From: Calditrichales bacterium MX18-03
GTDB lineage: Bacteria; Bacillota; Clostridia; Lutisporales; Lutisporaceae
NCBI GenBank assembly: GCA_021083345.1
Contig: JAJGRE010000003.1
Span: forward strand, 372,001 to 436,000
Length of the DNA stretch: 64,000 nt
Direction: 5' to 3'
Of this stretch, positions 7,827 through 16,564 are shown piece after piece. Positions within the stretch are counted from its first letter, which is position 1; each line of letters starts with the position of its first letter. A program made the position numbers and the translations under genes. The notes beneath the pieces were generated by a model that was not told where the DNA came from, ran no database searches, and saw only the letters and a list, made by a program, of their open reading frames with translations.

Positions 7827-8644
7827 TTTATCCCTCCCGTCACAACCAGTCCGAGCAGCCCAGGTATATCTACAAATCTAACGATAATGAAGAACATCAC
7901 CCATACTGCCATATAAGCCAGATCAGTCGTGCAAAAACGCTGCCCGTCACCTGTTCGGTACTCACCGTCAAAGCCTCTTAAACACATCGCACCGTATACT
8001 GACTGCGCCCGCTCAAAAGTCCGCAGAATAAGCTGTCCCGCCAGGGAACCCCAGGACTTCCAATGGATCCCTTTCTGACCGGGTGCTCTGAGGGCATAGG
8101 CATTCAGGATGCGCCCTACCTCCTCCAGAAGCACCGAGATATACCGGTATGTCAGCGTCAGCTGCAGGACAAACAGCTTGGGGATACCCAGCATCCTTAA
8201 AGCCGATGCCAGTCTGTCCATACCTGTGGTTGCAAGTAATATCAGCGCGGCAGCCACTGTCAGACCGCATTTGATGAATATGGAGAGAAACGTAATCCAG
8301 CCTCTGGATACGGCAACCCCGCCCAGCATCACTATGTGCTGGTCGAATAATGGGTTAAGTATTCCGATACCGATAATAAAGGGTTCAACCATGAGTATTC
8401 TTTTCACCATAGGCTTTATAGGAAGCTCTGCCAAAGCAAACACAATGACCGGATAAAAAAAGAAAGGCAGCAGCCCGCTTATTTCATACCTCTCCACCGA
8501 AACGACAGCAGCCAGAAAAGCCAGCGTCGACGCCAGCTTTGCAAGGGGATGAAGCCTGTGCACCAAGGTATTCCGTCGGGCAAGGTCATCCATGAACCGC
8601 ATGTTGTATAAAGCTTCCGAAATATTTGACATATCAGCACTCAA
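7823..8644 (-). CDS. cbiQ: Cobalt/nickel ECF transporter transmembrane protein
   Basis: 273-residue membrane protein, the T component coupling CbiO to the CbiM substrate-binding subunit. It has several hydrophobic segments (for example around residues 33-60 and 100-140). The coupling-helix region ALRAPGQKGIHWKSWG and the later AMCLRGFDG carry the A-R-G-type motifs of the family. Its start overlaps the end of cbiM and its stop overlaps cbiO, giving a tightly coupled M-Q-O order. Confidence 0.9.
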   Translation of the reverse strand: MSADMSNISEALYNMRFMDDLARRNTLVHRLHPLAKLASTLAFLAAVVSVERYEISGLLPFFFYPVIVFALAELPIKPMVKRILMVEPFIIGIGILNPLFDQHIVMLGGVAVSRGWITFLSIFIKCGLTVAAALILLATTGMDRLASALRMLGIPKLFVLQLTLTYRYISVLLEEVGRILNAYALRAPGQKGIHWKSWGSLAGQLILRTFERAQSVYGAMCLRGFDGEYRTGDGQRFCTTDLAYMAVWVMFFIIVRFVDIPGLLGLVVTGGIK

Positions 8645-9686
8645 ATCCTGCTCTTTTTCTTCTCTTCTTGATCATGTTGATGGTCAAGCCTGTCAGTGCT
8701 GCTGCAAGCAGCGTCAGCCCCCCTCCTAAGATACCGGAAACACTGGTTCCGGCATTGACCACGGGCCAGGCTTCTTCACCAGCGGCAGACGCCTCTTCAG
8801 AATCTGATGCTTTAAAGCTGTAGTCAGGTAAAAATGCCGTCTTGCTTTGTATATCGGACAATACGGCGTGAAGCTTATTTGTTGCTTCAAGTTCTGCCGT
8901 TCCTGCCGTTTTGAGCATTGCCCATTCCAGGCCGTCTGGATTTGCAGAGGCAAACCAGGAAAAAACACCGCCCACCAGGAGAACTGCAATCAGCAGCCCC
9001 GTCAGGACCTTTCTTGTGGAAATGCTGCCCAATGCTTTCTCTTTGGCGACATTTTCCAGTATATCCGGACTGGCCTTCCAGACAAAAGCAACCACTGCTG
9101 CCGTGACAAGTCCTTCCACCAACCCAATCGCAAGATGAATCGGCTGCATAAGCATAACGAAGGTCCCAAAAGGCAGCTCCGTCTTACCCGAAAAAACCGT
9201 TTGCAGGACAACACTGAATGCACCTAATTGCAGTCCTAACAATGTAGAAAGCAGTGATGCTGCAAAAATGCGCTTTTCAGAGTGGCCGTTCCGGGTCAAA
9301 CGCTTATATATCAACGGATATGCAATAAAACAAGTATAAAAGCCCAGGTTGAAAACATTGCAGCCAAAGGCCAGCAAGCCGCCATCCGCAAAGAAAAGCG
9401 CCTGTATGGCCAGTATGGAGGCCATTGTAAGAAAACCGGCCTGTGGTCCAAGCAGAACCGCAAGCAGCAGGCCGCCGCCGATATGCCCGCTGGAGCCGGT
9501 TCCGGGTATGGAAAAGTTTATCATCTGAGCTGCAAATACAAAGGCACCCATGACACCCATCATTGGGATTTTTTTCTCATCCAGGTCTACCTGTATCTTC
9601 TTCATGGAATAGGCTGCAACGCCTGAGGTCGCCGCCCACATTGCACCGCCTACCGCCGGTGAGATCAAGGCATCTGCCATATGCAT
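8634..9686 (-). CDS. cbiM: Cobalt/nickel ECF substrate-binding protein, CbiM-CbiN fusion
   Basis: 350-residue protein. Residues 1-210 are CbiM, with the N-terminal MHMADALISP whose histidine coordinates the metal, and GTGSSGHIGGGLL further on. Residues about 225-350 are a CbiN/NikN-like part, with one membrane segment (VLTGLLIAVLLVGGVFSW), an extracytoplasmic loop containing NPDGLEWAML, and a closing membrane helix. The ATG at 9686 is chosen over an upstream TTG because it gives the conserved Met-His start and sits 8-9 bases after AGGAG. It heads the operon behind a structured leader. Confidence 0.9.
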   Translation of the reverse strand: MHMADALISPAVGGAMWAATSGVAAYSMKKIQVDLDEKKIPMMGVMGAFVFAAQMINFSIPGTGSSGHIGGGLLLAVLLGPQAGFLTMASILAIQALFFADGGLLAFGCNVFNLGFYTCFIAYPLIYKRLTRNGHSEKRIFAASLLSTLLGLQLGAFSVVLQTVFSGKTELPFGTFVMLMQPIHLAIGLVEGLVTAAVVAFVWKASPDILENVAKEKALGSISTRKVLTGLLIAVLLVGGVFSWFASANPDGLEWAMLKTAGTAELEATNKLHAVLSDIQSKTAFLPDYSFKASDSEEASAAGEEAWPVVNAGTSVSGILGGGLTLLAAALTGLTINMIKKRRKRAGFEC

Positions 9687-9806
9687 CAATATCAACTCCT
9701 CAAAAAAATATAGACCGATAAAGGTGCCGTTTATAGACTAGCCCCTTCATGGGTCTATTGTTAATCCTCAGATATACGCGAGCAGAAACCTTCATGGTTC
9801 CCATAT
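9687..9806 (-). promoter_or_regulatory. Structured leader of the cbiM operon, possible riboswitch
   Basis: About 120 bases of untranslated leader. On the minus strand two small hairpins share the core CCATGAAGG (9789-9797 and 9744-9752, 45 bases apart). One copy of ATAGACC can pair either with a nearby GTCTAT or with a later GGTCTAT that is followed by a run of seven Ts just before the ribosome binding site. This is the layout of an antiterminator/terminator switch. I see no B12 box, so it is not an obvious cobalamin riboswitch. A metal-sensing class is possible but unproven. Confidence 0.5.
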
Positions 9807-9812
9807 AAAACC

Positions 9813-9842
9813 AATATAGCACATCACATATTCCCTTGTCAA
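9813..9842 (-). promoter_or_regulatory. Promoter of the cbiM operon
   Basis: On the minus strand TTGACA (9837-9842) and TATATT (9813-9818) are separated by 18 bases. This is a good sigma-A type promoter that would start the leader near 9805. The -35 box overlaps the end of the degenerate kinase gene. Confidence 0.7.
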
Positions 9843-10168
9843 TTAACGTTATAAATATCAGAAAACTCAACATTGATTCTCTCAGCCAGGCTGCGGTCGG
9901 AACAGCAATGCTGCTTCACATCAGGTACTTTTCCCACTGTGTCGTGCTCCTGTTTGACCAGTTCATAGTGACCCGCGCTGATTTTTGTGATATCAAGCAA
10001 GCTGTCCACAGCCGGACCAACCTCAGGCCGTTCTGCTTCATTGCCTTTAGAGCTTCTTAACGGATGCTTTCTCTATCGGCAAATCACTGCTGAAGTACAA
10101 GTTCAGAAGTTGGACAGCACTGAGTATCACATTCAGCGGCGTCCGCAGTTCATGGGATATATTGGCCA
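9839..10168 (-). pseudogene. Histidine kinase remnant with frameshifts and internal deletion
   Basis: Directly after the stop of the intact kinase, another frame reads NLANISHELRTPLNVILSAV, a kinase H-box, and stops at TAA. In a shifted frame follows MKQNGLRLVR, then a second shift leads to VDSLLDITKISAG. The remnant ends INVEFSDIYNVN, close to the intact kinase's tail EIEFSDIYF. The ATPase domain is missing. So this is a decayed paralogue with at least two frameshifts and a deletion, probably from a former tandem pair. Confidence 0.8.
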
Positions 10169-10170
10169 GG

Positions 10171-12249
10171 TTAAAAATAGATGTCGGAAAACTCTATTTC
10201 GGCTTTCTTCGTGTTCAGCATTTCTGTCACGTGCTTATCATCCACATCCTCAAGCAGGATGACCGGCAGCAGAATTTCAAACACGCTGCCTTTTCCATAA
10301 GTACTTTCCACACTGATGGATCCGCCATGAAGCTCAACCAGGGATTTTACCAGGGACAAGCCTATCCCGCTGCCTTCACTGACTCTGGAAATGGATTTGT
10401 CCACCTGCCTGAACCGATCGAATATCAACCCTTGCTTGTCTTTTGGAATCCCTATACCGGTATCTCTGACAGAAATCCGGATATGCTTTTCACCGTCCTG
10501 AATCCTGACGAAAATGCTTCCGCCCTTCTGAGTAAACTTCACACTATTTGAAAGCAAGTTCAAAATGACTCGCTCGATTTTCTCGGCGTCGCATGCCATC
10601 ATTTTCTCTTCCACGTCGGTGTCAAACTCTATATTGATTCCCTTGTTCTCAATCAATGCAGCAACGGACATCGTTGCATCCTCAATAATGCTGACGATAT
10701 TCTGATTCTTCTGCTGCAACTGCAGAAAGCCGGTGTCTGCCTTGGTAATATCGATTATATTGTTGACAAGCCTTGACAGCCTGTTTACATTCTGTTTGAT
10801 GCTGGTTATGGACTTGGCTATGCCATCCTTTATATCCTGCTGGGTGCCGCCCCTGGCCTTAAGCTCCAGAAGCTGTGCTGCAGCCAGGATCACGCTTAAG
10901 GGTGTCCTGAATTCATGGGACATGTTGGCGAAAAACTCTGTTTTAAGCTTGTCATATTCCTTGGCTTCATTCAGGAGCTTACGCTCCGTATAGTCATGCA
11001 GCACGATGATGATCCCTTCGACTTTTTCCTCCGGTCCCTTTATGGGATAAATGCTACACTCAATATTTATGGTTCCCTTACTGCCTTTCTCCCATATCAG
11101 GCTTTTCTTCCAGACGCTGCCTTGTATGGCTTGCAGGCACCCCTCGTATATAAAGCTGCTGTCCGCTTTGAAGCTTTCAATGGTCAGGCTTTCTTCCTTA
11201 TCGATCTGCAGCAGCTCCTTTGCAGCATGGTTTGCTCCTAGCACCTCCCCCTCTGTACTGAAGGCAATGATGCCGTCCAATATGCTCTCCAGGATTTTCC
11301 CTCTTAACCGGCTGCTTTGCTCCAGTCTTTCCTGCTGCCTGTACAATTCCTGGTTGACTGCTGCCAGCTCACTTGTCCTGCTATCGACGATTTTTTTCAA
11401 GCTTCTGTTCCAGTAGAACACCATGGAAATAACGATGATGACAACGACCAGTATGGAATTGACAATGATGATCAGTTTTTTCCATAGAATGCTGCGGTCG
11501 GTGACTGTCTCACCGAACCACTTGTTGTATATCCTGTCGTATTCTCCATTCTGCTTTAGCTTGCCGAGGCCTGTATTCAGCAGGCCGAGCAGCACTTCGT
11601 TTCCCTTCTGTGTTGCGGCGCAATATTCAGTGATATATAGCGGCTCTCCCACAATTTTGATCTTGTCGAACTGCTTCAGGCTTTGCAGTATGTAAAGGCC
11701 GGTAAGCCTGTTCCCGACGAAAGCATCTACCGTACCGTCAAGCAGTGCCCTTATAGCCTGTTCCTGATTGCTGTATATGATGACCTGCACCTCCGGTATC
11801 CTCTCCACCAGCTCTTCGCTGATATCTCCCGATTGTATTGCTATCGTGGATCCCTTAAGGTCATGCAGTTCTACGATGTTATCCGTCCCCTGCCTCACAA
11901 AAATTACCTGTGCATTTTGGAGCAGCGCATTGGTAAAGCTGAATTTCTCTTCTCTGCTGGCACTTCGGGTCATTCCTTGTATGGCATCCACTTTCCCTGC
12001 TTCAAGTGCTTCCAGAGCATCCTGCCATGGCATGGGTCTTATTTCCACACGGACTCCCAATTCATCCGATAACGCTTTCATCACATCAATATTAAAGCCT
12101 TTATAGGCACCGTTTTTGTCTACAAACTCATAGGGCGGATAGTTTTCATCTCCTGCTACTATAACGGTGGGGTGTACATCTGCACTTGCCTGTAGCAGCG
12201 CAAAAAAAATGACCGGTATCAAAAGCAGGATCCAATAGGTCTTTCTCAT
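10171..12249 (-). CDS. Membrane histidine kinase with solute-binding sensor domain
   Basis: 692-residue sensor kinase. Order: signal segment (about 1-22), a family-3 extracytoplasmic solute-binding domain (about 27-250, VIVAGDENYPPYEFVDKNG...), one membrane helix (about 265-287), a PAS domain, HisKA with the phospho-accepting His in ANMSHEFRTPLSV, and an ATPase with NLLSNSVKFT and GSGIGLSLV. The ATG at 12249 lies after AGAGGTG. An EvgS-like small-molecule sensor is the best description. No response regulator is adjacent, and the next gene downstream is a decayed kinase. Confidence 0.9.
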   Translation of the reverse strand: MRKTYWILLLIPVIFFALLQASADVHPTVIVAGDENYPPYEFVDKNGAYKGFNIDVMKALSDELGVRVEIRPMPWQDALEALEAGKVDAIQGMTRSASREEKFSFTNALLQNAQVIFVRQGTDNIVELHDLKGSTIAIQSGDISEELVERIPEVQVIIYSNQEQAIRALLDGTVDAFVGNRLTGLYILQSLKQFDKIKIVGEPLYITEYCAATQKGNEVLLGLLNTGLGKLKQNGEYDRIYNKWFGETVTDRSILWKKLIIIVNSILVVVIIVISMVFYWNRSLKKIVDSRTSELAAVNQELYRQQERLEQSSRLRGKILESILDGIIAFSTEGEVLGANHAAKELLQIDKEESLTIESFKADSSFIYEGCLQAIQGSVWKKSLIWEKGSKGTINIECSIYPIKGPEEKVEGIIIVLHDYTERKLLNEAKEYDKLKTEFFANMSHEFRTPLSVILAAAQLLELKARGGTQQDIKDGIAKSITSIKQNVNRLSRLVNNIIDITKADTGFLQLQQKNQNIVSIIEDATMSVAALIENKGINIEFDTDVEEKMMACDAEKIERVILNLLSNSVKFTQKGGSIFVRIQDGEKHIRISVRDTGIGIPKDKQGLIFDRFRQVDKSISRVSEGSGIGLSLVKSLVELHGGSISVESTYGKGSVFEILLPVILLEDVDDKHVTEMLNTKKAEIEFSDIYF

Positions 12250-12404
12250 CAACGCAACACCTCTTTTGCTGGTATGTTAAAAGACTTTTTTCGTCATTTT
12301 CCTACAGCCTTCATCCTCATTATACCATGTTCTGCACATTACGGTAAATTAATTGACAGTTATTATCAGAAAAGAAATTGCTGCCGTTGCAGCATCAGAC
12401 CTGC

Positions 12405-12433
12405 TTTCCAGGAAAGCAGACGTACTGTATAAT
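12405..12433 (+). promoter_or_regulatory. Likely promoter of the amidohydrolase gene
   Basis: TTTCCA and a perfect TATAAT are 17 bases apart, about 65 bases ahead of the amidohydrolase start. The -35 box falls inside the small inverted repeat CTGCTTTCC/GGAAAGCAG, which could be an operator. The rest of the 12250-12496 gap shows nothing else clear. Confidence 0.5.
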
Positions 12434-12496
12434 GGTAGTATTGTATCATATTAAGTATTGTAGCGATTTCCATTTTTTAATCAACGAGGTGCAAAA

Positions 12497-13372
12497 ATGC
12501 TGATTGACGCACATGTGCATATGGCCATGAATGGATTGACCCCCAGGCCACAGTGGCACTTGATCAATAATGATGAGAAGGTCCGGCTGGTGAGAGAGCT
12601 GATCCGGCAATACAAGCAGCGGGGTATTGCTGCTGCCAGAGACGGCGGTGATAATGCGTCCATATCCCAATTGGTCAGGGAATTAGCAGCTTCCGAAGGC
12701 TTTATCTATAAGACGCCTATCTATGCCTTGTACAAAACAGGCTGCTATGGCAGCTTCCTGGGAAAGGGCATTCCGGATATCGACTGCTTTAATGAAACGT
12801 ATAGGGTTTTACTGTCCCAAAAACCCGATCATTTGAAAATCATATTGACCGGCATCGTCAATTTCAAGCGATATGGGGATGTTGGAGAAACGGCGTTCTC
12901 AAAGGAAGAATTGGAATATATGGTGGAAACCGCAAGACAGGATAACCTTCCCGTCATGGTGCATGCCAACGGAAGCGAAGGGGTGCGGCGTGCCATCGAT
13001 GCACGTGTCACCACCATTGAACACGGCTATCTGATGACTGAAGCTGAACTGCATGGCATGGCAGAACATGGCATCGTATGGGTCCCTACGCTTTCACCCT
13101 TGGGAAACCTTCTGTCCGCCAACGATATTGGCTTCATGGCGGAAATGGAGACCATCCGGCGGGTATTTGAGCATCAGTTGAAAAACATTGAGCTGGGATA
13201 TCGTATCGGTGTCAAAATTGCGTTGGGCAGCGATGCCGGTGCTTACGGCGTTTCTCACGGCAGCGGCCTGCTGGATGAGGTGAAGCATTTTAAGAGAATC
13301 GGCTTCAGCAGGCAGCAGATTGAAAGGATGTGCATGGAAAATGGCAAGCTAACGATGGGAATAATCCCGTAG
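12497..13372 (+). CDS. Amidohydrolase family metal-dependent hydrolase
   Basis: 291-residue TIM-barrel hydrolase of the amidohydrolase superfamily. The metal-binding HxH is in IDAHVHM near the start. Further ligands are in VMVHANGSEG and TTIEHGYL, and the catalytic Asp is in LGSDAGAYG. It is shorter than imidazolonepropionase-type members (about 400), with the small N-terminal sandwich domain missing. The substrate is unknown. The start follows AACGAGGTG. It is a single-gene unit, divergent from the sensor kinase and closed by its own terminator. Confidence 0.8.
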   Translation: MLIDAHVHMAMNGLTPRPQWHLINNDEKVRLVRELIRQYKQRGIAAARDGGDNASISQLVRELAASEGFIYKTPIYALYKTGCYGSFLGKGIPDIDCFNETYRVLLSQKPDHLKIILTGIVNFKRYGDVGETAFSKEELEYMVETARQDNLPVMVHANGSEGVRRAIDARVTTIEHGYLMTEAELHGMAEHGIVWVPTLSPLGNLLSANDIGFMAEMETIRRVFEHQLKNIELGYRIGVKIALGSDAGAYGVSHGSGLLDEVKHFKRIGFSRQQIERMCMENGKLTMGIIP

Positions 13373-13402
13373 GCATTCTGAAGCACTGCCTACGGGATTT
13401 TT
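13366..13402 (+). terminator. Terminator of the amidohydrolase gene
   Basis: CCCGTAGGCA, an 11-base loop and TGCCTACGGG form a perfect 10-bp stem followed by ATTTTTA. It overlaps the TAG stop codon at 13370-13372 and lies between convergent genes, so it may work in both directions. Confidence 0.8.
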
Positions 13403-13403
13403 A

Positions 13404-13934
13404 TTAGCCTCTGTCAAAGTAAGGGCTTTTTCCGGAAACAGACAAGGGTACACCGTAGGCAATCTTCACATGCTCACTGAAATATCCAAGGTTCAATGCT
13501 GCTTTGCCTGCTGAGAAAAGGACTCTATTGTCAATTCTATGGTTTGCTGCTATGGAAACGGCCGAACCAATTGCGATACCCAAATCACCGGTATTGAATG
13601 CGCAAAAGCCGTCATTCGCCCGGTTCCCGGCACAGTTCTCATATCCGCAATACCCACAGTTGGGGCAATCAATGGGACCCTTTCTCGTTCCGAATAAAAC
13701 GACCAGGTGTGAGTTGTCCACATTACCGGCATCTCTTCCGAAGAAATCTATTTTCTTGTCATCACAGATGGCACGCATCTCCATAGCCAGTTTATCCTTT
13801 GCTTCACCCTCCACAATCAATAGCTCCAGCCTATCGATTCCGCAGCCCTTCGGCGCTGTTCTTGCTGCAGCAACCATAAGTTCGGCTACCTGCCTTGCTG
13901 CGTTTTTTTCAGCAACATTGCTTTTTGTAATCAT
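13404..13934 (-). CDS. DUF2148 ferredoxin-domain protein
   Basis: 176-residue protein of the DUF2148 family, common in strict anaerobes. The cysteine-rich core CPNCGYCGYENC plus a further Cys (GFCAF) suggests an iron-sulfur or other metal site. The C-terminal part (DLGIAIGSAVSIAANHRIDN) is the family's conserved block. The reaction is unknown. The start at 13934 has a weakly defined AAGGGGG site. It stands alone between the convergent amidohydrolase and the exported protein upstream. Confidence 0.8.
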   Translation of the reverse strand: MITKSNVAEKNAARQVAELMVAAARTAPKGCGIDRLELLIVEGEAKDKLAMEMRAICDDKKIDFFGRDAGNVDNSHLVVLFGTRKGPIDCPNCGYCGYENCAGNRANDGFCAFNTGDLGIAIGSAVSIAANHRIDNRVLFSAGKAALNLGYFSEHVKIAYGVPLSVSGKSPYFDRG

Positions 13935-14003
13935 GTATATTCCCCCTTAGCGTATTTTTTCTGGCTTGTACTTATTTTACCATAATTGTTTCAATTTCAC
14001 GAT

Positions 14004-14051
14004 AAGAAAGGTACTCCGGAGCGTTTTGAGCGCTATGGAATACCTTTTCTT
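14004..14051 (-). terminator. Hairpin after the exported FMN-binding-like gene
   Basis: AAGAAAGGTACTCC pairs imperfectly with GGAATACCTTTTCTT. On the minus strand it begins about 25 bases past the stop of the gene at 14076. The T-run is poor, so the terminator call is moderate. Confidence 0.5.
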
Positions 14052-14075
14052 GACTATAACTGTCTTGTATATGTA

Positions 14076-14831
14076 TTACTGTACCGGAATCGTAACCTCA
14101 TAGCGTTTTGCATAAGCTTCCTTGAGAGCGCTCAGGAAATCACCATGAGCATCCTTGAAGCTGATAGTTGCACCGGCCACTACGTCAGCCAGTACTTTCT
14201 TTTCTGCTGCTGTCAGCTTTTCGTACTTCGCCTTGTCTTCCGGCTTTGTTGTCTCTGTCGGAACCTTCAGGGGACGGCCGTTCAGGTCTGAGCAGTTCTT
14301 TGCAAACCAGGCTTCTATTTCGGCAACTGTTTTGCCTCTGAAGAAATTCTGCATGAAATTGACCTGCTTATACCATTCGTTCTTATCGTTCATGTGATAG
14401 TTGTCGCCACGCTCGCGCTTTGTTTTCCAGGCGTTGACTTCAGCAGCGATGCTTGCTTCCGTGTTGGCGGACTTCGCAACAATTTTGCCTTCCACATGCT
14501 CGGCTACATTGTACCCCGGTGTTCCAGGCCAGCCGGAGATATGGGGCATGCTGGCGCCGTCATAGTTAGGTGTGCTAATCTCATATGCATCAAAGTAAAC
14601 ATCAAGTATTTTGCCGTTCTTGTCAAAGGTGGCGTTGGCCAACATGATATTGAAGCTGTATACCGGAGTGCCTGTAACGTCCTTGCCGGGTCCTACGCGG
14701 AATGCTGTGTTCTGTCCCGACCCCATCCATACCTTCATGGTCTTTACCGCTGCCAGACTGCTGCAATCCCCTACCAGTGCCAAGGCCATAACCAGGATCA
14801 GAACTACTGAGATTACCTTAAGCTTTTTCAT
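14076..14831 (-). CDS. Exported FMN-binding-like protein
   Basis: 251-residue protein with a signal peptide (MKKLKVISVVLILVMALAL, with a Cys at about residue 22, so a lipoprotein is possible). The ATG at 14831 is chosen because it follows AGGAGGG and starts the signal sequence. Near the C-terminus DVVAGATISFKDAHGD resembles the D...GAT motif where ApbE attaches FMN to threonine in FMN-binding domains. A role as an extracytoplasmic electron carrier or pheromone-precursor-type protein is plausible. No ApbE gene is in the window. Confidence 0.6.
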   Translation of the reverse strand: MKKLKVISVVLILVMALALVGDCSSLAAVKTMKVWMGSGQNTAFRVGPGKDVTGTPVYSFNIMLANATFDKNGKILDVYFDAYEISTPNYDGASMPHISGWPGTPGYNVAEHVEGKIVAKSANTEASIAAEVNAWKTKRERGDNYHMNDKNEWYKQVNFMQNFFRGKTVAEIEAWFAKNCSDLNGRPLKVPTETTKPEDKAKYEKLTAAEKKVLADVVAGATISFKDAHGDFLSALKEAYAKRYEVTIPVQ

Positions 14832-15040
14832 ATGAACCCTCCTAACACAAATTAATATGCTTCCAATTATGGTATATATTAGAAGCGCATCTAACTTCAT
14901 TATAGAACCCAAAATTTGGGACGTCAACCGGATTTGTATAATAATTATCAAACAAGATTGTTAAATAAAAAATAAACATAATCAATCAAAAGTCTTACCT
15001 GTTGTCCAGAAGGAAAATCAATCCAGTGATAAATATAACA

Positions 15041-15085
15041 AAAGGCAAACACGCTTCCTGATTCCAGAAAACCGTGAATGCCTTT
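15041..15085 (-). terminator. Terminator after the MttB-family gene
   Basis: On the minus strand AAAGGCATTCACG pairs with CGTGTTTGCCTTT (two mismatches) across a 19-base loop and is followed by TGTTATATTT. The remaining bases of the 14832-15104 gap are AT-rich and show no other gene. Confidence 0.65.
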
Positions 15086-15104
15086 CATTTGAAACCTCAT
15101 ACGA

Positions 15105-16532
15105 CTATTTCAATAACGCTTCTACCCTTTTTTCCATAAACGCCTGGATCAAGCGTTCAACCTCGGGTTCCAATGCTGGAGGCTCATAGCTTGCCAGCAC
15201 ATCCTGCCACCTTCTGTGCGCACGCATGTTGGCATCAAGCTTTTCCTTCGCCCACCCGTCATAGGATTTCCTGTCGCTCAGCTCAGGACGGCGGAATTCC
15301 AGCTTGTGGTTTTCACAGGTATGTTCTTCACAAAGGAAATGACCGCCTGGTCCCACTTCGCTGATGACGTCATAAGCAAACTTATCCTCGGTAAAATCAA
15401 TCCCTTTTAGATATCTGAGAACCATCCCTGCTATCTCATCGTCTACCATGAATTTCTCATAGGACATAGCATTGAAGGATTGCAGGATCCCTGCCGTATG
15501 CAGTACAAAATTGATTCCTGTCGTACTGGCCGCCATCAGCACCATCATCGATTCATAGCCTGCCTGGGCGTCGGCCAGCTTGGCATCTGACAGGCCGCCG
15601 CCTCCGCGGGATGGCAGGCCATAGAACCTTGCCATCTGGGCACTGGCAGATGTAAACAGCGCGCACTCCGGATTGCCAATGGCCAGCGCCCCTGTCGACA
15701 TGTCCGTAATAGCGGAGGTTGAGCCATAAACCACCGGCGTCCCAGGATTGATGCTTTGGGCCAGGGCAATCCCCGCCAGTACTTCTGCGTTTTGTACAGC
15801 CAGTGCACCGGCTAATGCGGCAGGACCCGTGGAGCCGGACATGACCAGGGAGGCGATGACCATGGCCTGCCCTGCCTCTGCATAGGCCATCAGGGCACCC
15901 AGCATGCGCTCGTCATATTTTAGCGGTGTAACGGAGTTGATCAGGCAGATCAATGCCGGCTTTTCCTTTATGACCTCTCTGCCGCCAAAGAGCAAGGCGG
16001 CCATGTCGATGACATCCTTTGCTTTTTCATAGCCGGATGCACTGCCCATGAAGCATTTGTCGGAATTCACGATATGGCTGCGGACCATTCTCAGATGCCT
16101 GATCCGGTCATCCACATCCTTGGGCTCCACCACATTACCGCCGGTCATATGCAGGTTTTTGCTTGCTCCGGCCAGCTTGACTATATTGTCATAGTCCTCC
16201 ATGCTGGAGTCCCGCCTGGTTCCGTCCGCATCATGCACAAAAGGCGCGCCATAACCCGGCATGTAAATGATGTTGTCCCCGCCGCAAACCAGGTTATTCC
16301 TGGGGTTTCTGGCATGGAGAACAAATTCCGCCGGTGCCTTTTTTACCATTTTCTCTACGAAATCCTTGCTGAGAAAAACACGCTGCCCAACCACCCGTTG
16401 GCCTTGCGCTTTCAGTACTTCCATAGCAGGCTGATAGCATATGTCTATTCCGATTTCCTCCAGCATTCTCAAGGAATGCTCGTGTACTGCCTGAACCTGC
16501 TTCTCTGTCAATATATTAAACTTCGGCAACAA
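15105..16532 (-). CDS. Trimethylamine methyltransferase (MttB) family, non-pyrrolysine
   Basis: 475-residue TIM-barrel methyltransferase of the MttB/MtgB superfamily, which moves a methyl group from a quaternary amine to a corrinoid protein. There is no in-frame TAG, so it belongs to the non-pyrrolysine branch that includes glycine betaine, proline betaine and carnitine demethylases. Glycine-rich blocks such as YGLPSRGGGGLSDAK and the C-terminal EVGPGGHFLCEEHT are typical. A BCCT transporter gene ends 32 bases upstream, which supports a betaine-like substrate. No cognate corrinoid protein or MtqA is visible, so the acceptor must be elsewhere. Confidence 0.85.
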   Translation of the reverse strand: MLPKFNILTEKQVQAVHEHSLRMLEEIGIDICYQPAMEVLKAQGQRVVGQRVFLSKDFVEKMVKKAPAEFVLHARNPRNNLVCGGDNIIYMPGYGAPFVHDADGTRRDSSMEDYDNIVKLAGASKNLHMTGGNVVEPKDVDDRIRHLRMVRSHIVNSDKCFMGSASGYEKAKDVIDMAALLFGGREVIKEKPALICLINSVTPLKYDERMLGALMAYAEAGQAMVIASLVMSGSTGPAALAGALAVQNAEVLAGIALAQSINPGTPVVYGSTSAITDMSTGALAIGNPECALFTSASAQMARFYGLPSRGGGGLSDAKLADAQAGYESMMVLMAASTTGINFVLHTAGILQSFNAMSYEKFMVDDEIAGMVLRYLKGIDFTEDKFAYDVISEVGPGGHFLCEEHTCENHKLEFRRPELSDRKSYDGWAKEKLDANMRAHRRWQDVLASYEPPALEPEVERLIQAFMEKRVEALLK

Positions 16533-16564
16533 AATTGCATCTCTCCTTTCAAGTGAAACGCTAT

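Noticed and set aside
9687-9842. Cobalamin riboswitch before cbiM
   Set aside because: The B12 box and the GCCACTG element were looked for on the minus strand and not found; the leader is also short for that class. Kept only as a candidate switch of unknown class.
15105-16532. Pyrrolysine-containing MttB
   Set aside because: There is no in-frame TAG anywhere in the gene, and the frame is full length without readthrough.
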